From: Eubacteriales bacterium
Lineage (GTDB): Bacteria; Bacillota; Clostridia; Lachnospirales; Lachnospiraceae
Length of the DNA stretch: 64,000 nt
Assembly (NCBI GenBank): GCA_030524455.1
Contig: JAUNGT010000009.1
Location: 1-64,000, forward strand
Direction: 5' to 3'
Positions 1 through 6,287 of the stretch are shown one piece after another; within the stretch, counting starts at the first letter, position 1; every line of letters starts with the position of its first letter. The position numbers were made by a program, and so were the translations under genes. The notes beneath the pieces are model-generated. The model did not search any database. It was not told where the DNA came from and was given only the letters and a program-made list of their open reading frames with translations.

Positions 1-836
1 ACGGTCGTCTTATGGGCCGCCTTTCCGGTTTCCGGTTTTTCATAATAATTGGAAAAAGGATTGACAAGCTGGAAATCCACAAAGGTATCTCCGTAAAAGT
101 CCATGCACTCAAAACCGTTTGCCTCCAGCCGTGCGATCAGGCCCTCCCGGTTAAAATAGGTCGGATGGTCCGGATCATCCAGCCAGTATTCTTTCTTCAG
201 CGCTCCCTTTTCGAGCAGCAGCCTCTGCAGCTTGGAATAATTATTTGCAACCTTCACCACCAGGATGGATTTGGGCCCCATCACCTGCTTTACCTTCTCC
301 AGGCAGACGTCCACATCGTCCACCATGTCCAGCACCCGATCCATATTTACCACATCGAAATTTTTTCCCTGTGCAGCCATTTTCTGCAGCACCGTTTCCA
401 TGTCTCCCTTTTCAAAATAGGGCAGCATCTCTGGATGGAACTGCTCCAGCGCATAAGAGCCAATATCGATCCCCGTCACCTTCTTGCCCTTTTCATAAAA
501 GTACTTGAGCAGGAAGCCTTCCCCGCAGCCGATATCCACAAGAGAATAATCTCCGCCGTTTCCCAGCTTTTCCAGATTCTGTTCGATCACATATGCTCTC
601 TCCTCAATCTGATTGTGCTGGTACTGAAGCTCATCCGGCGGATAGACGGTCTTTTCGTAGGTGGCGCCGGAGTAATCCTGAAAATAATGCTCCTCAAAAT
701 AGGCGTCCCGTTCTTCCTTCGTATTCTTCCTGCGAAGCTCATAATAGCCATACTGGTTCAAAAATACAGGCTCGTATATATCCTTCTTTTCCAGCTCCGG
801 TAATTCGTTGATCTTCCACTCTTTTTTCGCGCTCAT
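1..836 (-). CDS. Class I SAM-dependent methyltransferase, 3' end outside window
   Basis: The frame runs from an ATG at 836 to the window edge without a stop, so the C-terminus is missing. About 105 residues in, the protein shows a glycine-rich SAM-binding motif (VDIGCGEGFLLKYF), followed by an acidic strand end (GIDIGSYALEQF) and a FDVVNMDRVLD segment. This order is typical of Rossmann-fold methyltransferases. A purine-rich stretch (GGTAGAGAGGAATT) precedes the ATG. A later stretch (HPTYFNREGLIARLEANGF) is typical of small-molecule or sugar-modifying enzymes of this class. The substrate cannot be told from sequence. The family is clear, the precise function is not. Confidence 0.8.
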   Translation of the reverse strand, partial: MSAKKEWKINELPELEKKDIYEPVFLNQYGYYELRRKNTKEERDAYFEEHYFQDYSGATYEKTVYPPDELQYQHNQIEERAYVIEQNLEKLGNGGDYSLVDIGCGEGFLLKYFYEKGKKVTGIDIGSYALEQFHPEMLPYFEKGDMETVLQKMAAQGKNFDVVNMDRVLDMVDDVDVCLEKVKQVMGPKSILVVKVANNYSKLQRLLLEKGALKKEYWLDDPDHPTYFNREGLIARLEANGFECMDFYGDTFVDFQLVNPFSNYYEKPETGKAAHKTT

Positions 837-948
837 CTGTAATTCCTCTCTACCTACATTTTCCCTGCAATTTCTTCACTTTTGTTGTCACTCTTTTGCA
901 GTTTTTATAAACTTCCTTTTCATATTACATGGCACTTTTCCTTTTTTG

Positions 949-965
949 GTATGCTCGCAGCATAC
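949..965. other. Short perfect hairpin with T-run on the plus strand
   Basis: A 7-bp perfect stem (GTATGCT / AGCATAC) with a 3-nt loop is followed by TTTTTGCATTTTTT on the plus strand. It has terminator form, but no plus-strand gene lies upstream. It sits in the leader of the minus-strand methyltransferase, so its role is unclear. Confidence 0.4.
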
Positions 966-1012
966 TTTTTGCATTTTTTCACTCCGCGATCCCCCTGCGT
1001 CCGAAAAATATC

Positions 1013-1048
1013 AAAAAAAAGAACGCCCGCCTTATAAAAGGGAGCGTT
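1013..1048 (-). terminator. Intrinsic terminator of the DUF4143 ATPase gene
   Basis: On the minus strand an imperfect GC stem (AACGCTCCC pairing with GGCGGGCGTT) is followed by C and eight T residues, 20 nt past the ATPase stop codon. Confidence 0.7.
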
Positions 1049-1068
1049 ACGCCAACTCAGTTTAAATA

Positions 1069-2529
1069 CTACATTTTTCCGTTTTTCCCATCTGCTTCTG
1101 CCTTCCCCAAAAGATACAGAAACACTATGGCCGGTATCCGCATAATCGGCACTGCCGTTTCGTGTCTTGCAATGCCAAAATCATCTAATTGCTTTGTCAC
1201 AAGGAAAGCGTTTGTAACCTTTGATTTCTCGTCCCTGCAAAGCTCCACAATAGCGTCAGTGGCTGGAATATGGGAATTACTGCGGTATTTAACCTCGCAA
1301 AGAATCTTCTCACGGGGCAGCTCCACCACCACATCAACCTCTTTCTGATTGTCTTTCGCCTTTCTGAAATAGCCAAGCTGCGCTGTACTGCCCTGATAGA
1401 AAGATACGATGTGCTTATACACCGTAGTTTCCACCATCGCTCCGAGTTCTTTTTCATCAGACAGTACATCATCGATCATCAACACGGCATTTCGGATCGC
1501 TGCATCTGCAATAAAAATTTTCGGTTTCCCTTTTAAAGATCCTTTGCTTCCCACATCCATCGGCTTTGCAAGATAAATAAGGTTGGACATTTCCAGCGCT
1601 TCAACATAACTGTCAAGCGTGCTGACAGATGTATTTTCCAATTCCTTTGTCGCCGTAGTTACGCTGAAAATCTCCGTAGAGTTCATACAAAGGTATAGAA
1701 ACAGCTTTTCCATTAAAAGCGGACTTCGGATATTGAACAGCGTAAGCACATCCCGCTTGATTACCTTGTCCACAACATCTTCCCGAAGCATTCGTTGCGC
1801 GTAAATATCATCATCAGACAATACAAGCTCCGGAAAACCACCAATCATCAGATAGCGGTTAAAATGCCCCTCTAGCGGTGAGAATCTGTCCATTAAATCG
1901 CCAAGCACAGCACGATCCATTTCTACAAACCTTGTCAGCTGCAGGTTGTCCGGCAAAATCGGTTCTTCAAGCTGCAGCAGACGGCAATACTCATAAAATG
2001 ACATGGTTGGTATCTTCAGGACACTCCATCTGCCCGTGCCGCTGTCCGTTGCACCTTTTTCCAATATAGGACTTGCCGAACCTGTTGCCGTTAAACGAAT
2101 ATCCTTTCTGCTGTCATAAATGACTTTCATCCACAATTCCCAATGATCTGTATACTGGATTTCATCAAGGAAAATATACTTTTCTCCGGAGGCAGGGCAA
2201 AGGGACTTATAAATAGAAAGCACCGTTTCTACATTAACGAGTTTTACTATCGGATTGTCGAAAGATACATATAAAATGTTTTTCGGACTTATCCCCTCAG
2301 AGATAAGATTATCTATCATCTGATACATAATGGTGGTCTTGCCAACTCGTCTTGCTCCGGACAACACCACGAAACGGCGCAGTGTTTTATGCTTCATCAT
2401 TTTGAGTGCTTCATAGTAAGCCAGCCGCTTCTGCGGCTTACTCTCCTCTTTGATTGCGGACGGATTACGCCACCACGGATTGTATTGCCGTAATACTTTA
2501 ATAATCTGTTCTTCACTTACAATGGACAT
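1069..2529 (-). CDS. AAA ATPase with DUF4143 / PD-(D/E)XK-like C-terminal domain
   Basis: A 486-residue protein with a Walker A motif near residue 60 (GARRVGKTT), a Walker B motif near residue 118 (KYIFLDEIQYTDHW) and a C-terminal DUF4143 region. The C-terminal part contains EVDVVVELPREKILCEVKY, which matches the E/D...E-x-K pattern of PD-(D/E)XK nuclease folds. Proteins of this family are common in gut Firmicutes, Bacteroidetes and archaea and are often called 'ATP-binding protein'. Their role is not established. A GGAGGTGGC ribosome binding site precedes the ATG. The gene is visibly AT-richer than the housekeeping cluster and is monocistronic between its own promoter and terminator. This suggests acquired cargo. 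Confidence 0.9.
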   Translation of the reverse strand: MSIVSEEQIIKVLRQYNPWWRNPSAIKEESKPQKRLAYYEALKMMKHKTLRRFVVLSGARRVGKTTIMYQMIDNLISEGISPKNILYVSFDNPIVKLVNVETVLSIYKSLCPASGEKYIFLDEIQYTDHWELWMKVIYDSRKDIRLTATGSASPILEKGATDSGTGRWSVLKIPTMSFYEYCRLLQLEEPILPDNLQLTRFVEMDRAVLGDLMDRFSPLEGHFNRYLMIGGFPELVLSDDDIYAQRMLREDVVDKVIKRDVLTLFNIRSPLLMEKLFLYLCMNSTEIFSVTTATKELENTSVSTLDSYVEALEMSNLIYLAKPMDVGSKGSLKGKPKIFIADAAIRNAVLMIDDVLSDEKELGAMVETTVYKHIVSFYQGSTAQLGYFRKAKDNQKEVDVVVELPREKILCEVKYRSNSHIPATDAIVELCRDEKSKVTNAFLVTKQLDDFGIARHETAVPIMRIPAIVFLYLLGKAEADGKNGKM

Positions 2530-2570
2530 AAAGCCACCTCCATACTTTCATGATTTTTCCGGAGTTATAT

Positions 2571-2613
2571 CAATATACTTGCATAATTCCATAGGAGTTA
2601 TGCAAGTATATTG
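2571..2613. repeat. Perfect 16-bp inverted repeat at the ATPase promoter
   Basis: CAATATACTTGCATAA (2571-2586) is exactly complementary to TTATGCAAGTATATTG (2598-2613), with an 11-nt spacer. It overlaps the -10 box and predicted transcription start of the ATPase gene. It could therefore be an operator for autoregulation or a 5' mRNA hairpin. Confidence 0.85.
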
Positions 2614-2638
2614 TAGCAACAGTCAATCAAGAAATCAA
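2610..2638 (-). promoter_or_regulatory. Sigma-A type promoter of the DUF4143 ATPase
   Basis: On the minus strand, TTGATT (2633-2638), a 17-nt spacer and TACAAT (2610-2615) precede the ATPase gene. The -10 box overlaps the outer arm of the inverted repeat. Confidence 0.6.
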
Positions 2639-2657
2639 GTTTATCATATAGACAAAC

Positions 2658-3218
2658 CAATCATTCTCTGCCTCCCTTGAAATTGTAGATCGGCTTCAAA
2701 ATATTTGTGATCTCCACCGTATCCTGAATGGATGCTGCCATCTGATCCATCGAACGATAGGCAAAGGGCGCTTCATCCAGGGTATCCGCATTGATACAGC
2801 TGCAATAAATTCCCTTCATCTCATTTTTAAATTCCGACACGGTATGCTGATTTTTCACATCAGAACGCTTGAAATTCCTTTCCCCATGCCAAGGAGAACG
2901 CCGTCCCGCATATTGACAGGAATAATGACGTGCTCACCTTTTCTGGCAGAAGCAGCACCTTTACGCAGAATCAGTTCACCGTGTTGTTCTTCTATATAAT
3001 TATGCACCGAAGAGAACCGATCCGCTTCTTTCCACTTCATCCCTTTGATAATTTCCGCAAGGATGATCTCCCGGTTCAGCTGCGCATACGCCTGCGCGGT
3101 GTGCAGATCCGCAATATAATCCTCCATCAGTTTTCCTTCCAGCCAGGTCATTGGATAAGGGACTTCAAGCCCTTTTTCTTTCAATATTTTTGCCCCGGCA
3201 CTGACGTAATGCTCTGTC
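2658..3218 (-). pseudogene. Truncated, frameshifted second copy of rtcB
   Basis: This segment is nearly identical to 4804-5407 of the intact rtcB; I count about six substitutions. It lacks the first part of the gene and carries a 43-nt deletion near 2877. The deletion is not a multiple of three, so the frame breaks into a 3' piece (2661-2858) and a 5' piece that reads on into foreign sequence (to 3289). The deleted bases encode the PHGSGR segment, with the histidine that accepts GMP in RtcB ligases, so no active ligase can be made. The near identity points to a recent duplication or gene conversion. Its left edge falls right at the stop codon of the parent, and its right edge joins a recombinase remnant. 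Confidence 0.92.
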
Positions 3219-3360
3219 CGGGCGAAAAAGATCCTATCTGGAAAATACAGATGAAATGATCCTGGATCTTCGCCGCAGCGGAATGCCACTGAGACGGATT
3301 GCCAATGTGGCTCAATGCTACCTGGGCCATGTGCAGGATGTCTTAAAACGGCACGGGTGA
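3217..3360 (+). pseudogene. C-terminal remnant of a serine recombinase / HTH protein
   Basis: Directly at the right edge of the rtcB duplicate, an open frame of about 47 codons ends in TGA at 3358-3360. It begins GRKRSYLENTDEMI and continues through SGMPLRRIANVAQCYLGHV to LKRHG. The pattern (Gly-Arg-Lys-rich linker, then a helix-turn-helix with G-x-P-x-R-x-I-A) resembles the DNA-binding tail of resolvase/invertase family recombinases. No catalytic domain is present. It was probably left by the rearrangement that created the rtcB duplicate. The family call rests on pattern only. Confidence 0.5.
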
Positions 3361-3380
3361 GAAGTTCAGAAACAAACAGC

Positions 3381-3414
3381 AGCGGTGCATGGAAATCAAT
3401 TTCAATACACCGCT
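3381..3414. repeat. 34-nt imperfect palindrome
   Basis: The two 16-nt arms (AGCGGTGCATGGAAAT and ATTTCAATACACCGCT) pair with two mismatches around a central CA. It lies between the recombinase remnant and the toxin gene. It could be a terminator-like hairpin or part of a recombination site. The rest of 3361-3528 shows no gene. Confidence 0.5.
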
Positions 3415-3528
3415 AAATAATTCGCAAAAAACTCAGGTTATAGACCTCCTGAAAAGTCTCAAAAACTCTTCCAGAGTGCTAGGTTTTGAGAGAAACGACG
3501 GAAGTCAGTTTTTATAAGATACAGAAAC

Positions 3529-3846
3529 TTATCGAATGAGCCAACTGTAATCCTGCCTGCAATCCGCCACATAATCAACGTAGACGATACCGTCTGCTAT
3601 CTGGAATATGATCATATAGCGTTTCTCAAACAGGATAAAACGATAGGCATTCCTTGGGATATATTCCCCTGTGAGCCACGGACATCTCTGCGGCATCGGC
3701 TCTAATGAATTTGCAGCCCTTTCAAATTCTGCTGTCAGTCGTTCCGCCGCTTCTGGGCTGACCTGTGCCAGAAAAGCAGCGTGGGAAACAAGCATCTGCG
3801 TTGCCCGTTCCGACACAATCACATGGTATTTATTCTGCTGTTCCAT
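3529..3846 (-). CDS. RelE/ParE-family toxin of a type II toxin-antitoxin pair
   Basis: A 105-residue basic protein with a RelE/ParE-like profile: an N-terminal helical pair (VSERATQMLVSHAAFLAQVSPEAAERL), then MPQRCPWL, YRFILFEKRYMIIFQI and a final VDYVADCRQDYSWLI strand. The ATG at 3846 is preferred over the upstream GTG because a perfect AAGGAGG lies 9 nt before it. The coding region overlaps the end of the antitoxin gene by 17 nt, which is typical of translational coupling in such pairs. RelE members cleave ribosome-bound mRNA and ParE members target gyrase. Sequence alone does not decide which applies here. Confidence 0.85.
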   Translation of the reverse strand: MEQQNKYHVIVSERATQMLVSHAAFLAQVSPEAAERLTAEFERAANSLEPMPQRCPWLTGEYIPRNAYRFILFEKRYMIIFQIADGIVYVDYVADCRQDYSWLIR

Positions 3847-4117
3847 GACCTGCCGCCTCCTTGATTGCACTACGCATCATCGCAGCGACTTCATTAACAG
3901 AGTAGCCTTTGCTTCCACGTATCCTGTCTTCCTCTACGGCAAGCAGTTCCTCACGCAGCTTCAGCATTTTCTCCCTGCGGTTATAAGTTTCAATATCCAT
4001 AACGACTAAATCTCCCTCGCCGTTCTTGGTAAGGAAAACCGGCTCTGCGGTCTTTCTGCACATATCGGCAATCTCGTTATAATTCTGGCGAATTGCTGCG
4101 GATGGACGAATATTCAT
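3830..4117 (-). CDS. Phd/YefM-family antitoxin
   Basis: A 95-residue protein starting with NIRPSAAIRQNYNEIADMCR and continuing EPVFLTKNGEGDLVVMDIETYNRRE. This is the usual Phd/YefM dimerisation and DNA-binding fold, followed by an acidic helical tail that would bind the toxin. The antitoxin-first order and the overlap with the downstream toxin gene fit a type II module. An AAGGAGG site precedes the ATG. The promoter just upstream sits among AT-rich partial palindromes (about 4130-4180), where Phd-type antitoxins usually bind to repress their own operon. Confidence 0.9.
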   Translation of the reverse strand: MNIRPSAAIRQNYNEIADMCRKTAEPVFLTKNGEGDLVVMDIETYNRREKMLKLREELLAVEEDRIRGSKGYSVNEVAAMMRSAIKEAAGHGTAE

Positions 4118-4161
4118 AACAAAACCTCCTTGCGTATATTAGATAGTAATATTCTACCTAT

Positions 4162-4190
4162 ATTATACTCATTTCATACAACCAGATCAA
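4162..4190 (-). promoter_or_regulatory. Promoter of the toxin-antitoxin operon
   Basis: Minus strand: TTGATC (4185-4190), 17-nt spacer, TATAAT (4162-4167). The -35 box overlaps the stop codon of prfH, so the module can be expressed separately from rtcB-prfH. The 4131-4165 leader contains an imperfect palindrome around AATATT that may be the operator. Confidence 0.7.
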
Positions 4191-4810
4191 TACACACAGA
4201 GAAAATTTGCATTATAATCCCCTCTCTTAATCCGAAACTCCATCCCTTCATACACCCTGACCGGATTTCCTCTCACAATCCTTGTATGCTCTCTCCATGC
4301 CTGATTCGTCTGCCGGGCTTCCGCTTCCTGCTCCATCGCCGCCAAAATCCCCTGCATCCGTTTCAGCGCCTTTTGTTTATTGGCATACTGGCTCCGTTCC
4401 TCCGTACAGCTAACGGTAATCCCGGTCGGAACATGAATCACCCGGATTCCGGTTTCCACTTTATTGATATGCTGGCCTCCCTTTCCTCCGCTATGGAAGG
4501 ATTCAATCCTGTAATCCTTCCCCGATATCGTGTTTTCCTTTTCCGGGATTATGCTCACGTCCACATACCAGTTCTTTCTCTTGTGCTCCGGGCGCAGGGG
4601 ACTTCTGCAGACCCAGCAGACCGTCCCCTCAAGCCCTGACATATCCTGTTTCGTTGTAAAAAGAATCGAATGGAAACATCCTTTCCTTCTGCCTTCCCGG
4701 CAGGAAATCTGCTCAATACCCGGAAATTCTTCTTTCCACGCTTCAAACAGCTTTCCTACCGCAAGCCGACATTCCTCGGGCCCTTGTCCTGCGCTGATCT
4801 GTACAATCAT
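4187..4810 (-). CDS. prfH: PrfH, peptide-release-factor homologue
   Basis: A 207-residue class I release-factor-like protein with the catalytic GGQ loop in GGKGGQHINKVETGIRVIHV (about residue 110). This is followed by TGITVSCTEERSQYANKQKAL, as in RF domain 3. It lacks the long N-terminal domain and codon-recognition domain of RF1/RF2, and its length is usual for PrfH. The start ATG overlaps the rtcB stop in ATGA, so the two proteins are translationally coupled. In E. coli, PrfH has been shown to release peptides from ribosomes whose 16S rRNA decoding centre has been cut, after which RtcB reseals the RNA. The same role is inferred here from gene order and motifs. Confidence 0.92.
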   Translation of the reverse strand: MIVQISAGQGPEECRLAVGKLFEAWKEEFPGIEQISCREGRRKGCFHSILFTTKQDMSGLEGTVCWVCRSPLRPEHKRKNWYVDVSIIPEKENTISGKDYRIESFHSGGKGGQHINKVETGIRVIHVPTGITVSCTEERSQYANKQKALKRMQGILAAMEQEAEARQTNQAWREHTRIVRGNPVRVYEGMEFRIKRGDYNANFLCVY

Positions 4811-5922
4811 TCTCTGCCTCCCTTGAAATTGTAGATCGGCTTCAAAATATTTGTGATCTCCACCGTATCCTGAATGGATGCTGCCATCTGATCCATCGAA
4901 CGATAGGCAAAGGGCGCTTCATCCAGGGTATCCGCATTGATACAGCTGCAATAAATTCCCTTCATCTCATTTTTAAATTCCGACACGGTGTGCTGATTTT
5001 TCACATCAGAGCGCTTGATCGTCCTGCCGGAGCCATGAGGCGCCGATTCGTTCCAGTCCGGATTTCCTTTCCCCGTGCCAAGGAGAACGCCGTCCCGCAT
5101 ATTGACAGGAATAATGACGTGCTCACCTTTTCTGGCAGAAGCAGCACCTTTACGCAGAATCAGTTCACCGTGTTGTTCTTCTATATAATTATGCACCGAA
5201 GAGAACCGATCCGCTTCTTTCCACTTCATCCCTTTGATAATTTCCGCAAGGATGATCTCCCGGTTCAGCTGCGCATACGCCTGCGCGGTGTGCAGATCCG
5301 CAATATAATCCTCCATCAGTTTTCCTTCCAGCCAGGTCATTGGATAAGGGACTTCAAGCCCTTTTTCTTTCAATATTTTTGCTCCGACACTGACGTAATG
5401 CTCTGTCACCTCCACGCCCAGGTGTCTGCTCCCGGAATGCACGATGAGGTACAGGGTTCCCTCCTCGTCCCGATCCACCTCGATAAAATGATTCCCGCCT
5501 CCCAGAGAGCCAAGACTCTGCTTTGCCTTCTCCTGTTTGATATGTCTGCTGCAGCGAAGGCTTTCCGTCTCAAACTCCGCCGCCATATGATGTACCTTCC
5601 GCCTGACCTGAAATCCGGAAGGAACGCACTCGCGAATAACTGTGTCCAGCTTCTGCATCTCAATTTTTTTATTCTTTAATATAACACAGGCAATTCCGCA
5701 TCCGATATCCACCCCCAACAAATACGGGATCACTCGATTGCCAACCGTCATCGTCAATCCAATGGGCCCCACCTTACCTGGGTGCACATCCGGCATTACT
5801 CTGATTCTGCTTCTTTCAGCCACCGGATTATCACAGATCAGTTGAATCTGATTTTTCGCATTCACTGTCATATCATCCGCAAATACTTTCGCTTCCGCAT
5901 AAATTCCTTTTATATTTTCCAT
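4807..5922 (-). CDS. rtcB: RtcB-type RNA-splicing ligase, intact copy
   Basis: A 371-residue RtcB ligase that joins 3'-phosphate (or 2',3'-cyclic phosphate) and 5'-OH RNA ends using GTP and Mn2+. Visible family motifs include VDIGCG with the metal-binding cysteine, SLGGGNHFIEV, HSGSRHLG, and PHGSGR with the histidine that forms the GMP adduct. It is somewhat shorter than the E. coli enzyme (about 408 residues). The 4-nt ATGA overlap with prfH makes a two-gene operon known to repair ribosomes cut by ribotoxins. The ribosome binding site (AAGGAAAAG) is modest. No archease gene is visible nearby, as expected for this operon type. Confidence 0.95.
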   Translation of the reverse strand: MENIKGIYAEAKVFADDMTVNAKNQIQLICDNPVAERSRIRVMPDVHPGKVGPIGLTMTVGNRVIPYLLGVDIGCGIACVILKNKKIEMQKLDTVIRECVPSGFQVRRKVHHMAAEFETESLRCSRHIKQEKAKQSLGSLGGGNHFIEVDRDEEGTLYLIVHSGSRHLGVEVTEHYVSVGAKILKEKGLEVPYPMTWLEGKLMEDYIADLHTAQAYAQLNREIILAEIIKGMKWKEADRFSSVHNYIEEQHGELILRKGAASARKGEHVIIPVNMRDGVLLGTGKGNPDWNESAPHGSGRTIKRSDVKNQHTVSEFKNEMKGIYCSCINADTLDEAPFAYRSMDQMAASIQDTVEITNILKPIYNFKGGRE

Positions 5923-5960
5923 TTTCTTTTCCTTATCTGTTTTCGCTGTCCGTTGCGCGC

Positions 5961-6037
5961 AAAAAGAATCCTGCTATGCAGGATTCTCCGCCTGCGGCGG
6001 GTCGCGTAAGCGACATCCTTCCTTTCCGCCGCAGCGC
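5961..6037 (-). promoter_or_regulatory. Structured leader upstream of rtcB, possible attenuator
   Basis: On the minus strand the order is a stem (GCTGCGGCGG with CCGCCGCAGG, 6028-6037 / 5991-6000) enclosing a GTCGC-TTAC-GCGAC hairpin, then a perfect 9-bp hairpin (GAATCCTGC-ATA-GCAGGATTC, 5966-5986) followed by TTTTT. The last element has intrinsic-terminator form but lies only 40 nt before the rtcB start. It could be an attenuator, or the terminator of an unseen short transcript. The region 5923-6050 otherwise contains no gene. Confidence 0.5.
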
Positions 6038-6051
6038 GATCCCGCGGAGCG

Positions 6052-6096
6052 TTTTTTGATGTAATAGGAAATGAAATTTCCTATTGCATCAAAAAA
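6052..6096. terminator. 45-nt palindrome flanked by T/A runs, bidirectional terminator-like
   Basis: Two 21-nt arms (from TTTTTTGATGTAATAGGAAAT) pair with one G-U-type difference around a 3-nt centre. Six T and six A residues flank it. It could stop transcription from either side, between ppdK and rtcB. Confidence 0.6.
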
Positions 6097-6120
6097 GACA
6101 CCTCAACAAAGAGGTGTCTT
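6095..6120 (-). terminator. Intrinsic terminator after ppdK and the 27-codon ORF
   Basis: A perfect 9-bp stem (AAGACACCT / AGGTGTCTT, with an extra C-G closing base pair) is followed by a run of T on the minus strand. Confidence 0.8.
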
Positions 6121-6158
6121 AAGTAAACCTTCCTTATATAACTATAACTGCCATGTTC

Positions 6159-6242
6159 TCATATGGGAGTCATAATTGAAAGTCGGCTGCGCTCCTTGTC
6201 TTTTCTGCATATTAATTTGATCTGATTCTTTACATTTGTCAT
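6159..6242 (-). CDS. Possible 27-residue small protein downstream of ppdK
   Basis: An ATG at 6242 preceded by a strong AGAAAGGAGG site (8 nt spacing) opens a 27-codon frame. It starts MTNVKNQIKLICRKDKERS and ends in TGA at 6159. It begins 46 nt after the ppdK stop and is followed, 39 nt on, by the intrinsic terminator, so it would be the last gene of the ppdK transcript. The peptide is basic (six Lys, three Arg) with no membrane segment. I recognise no family. The ribosome binding site is the main support. Confidence 0.45.
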   Translation of the reverse strand: MTNVKNQIKLICRKDKERSRLSIMTPI

Positions 6243-6287
6243 AGCAGCAACCTCCTTTCTGTAATAAGTGCAATACCAACTATTACT

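Noticed and set aside
12..803. Plus-strand open frame across the first 800 bases
   Set aside because: It is antisense to a methyltransferase frame with clear SAM motifs and has no ribosome binding site or recognisable domain.
5942..5956. 15-nt exact match TTCGCTGTCCGTTGC to 28088-28102, both near hairpins
   Set aside because: A shared 15-mer is expected by chance a few times in 64 kb, and the flanks do not align.
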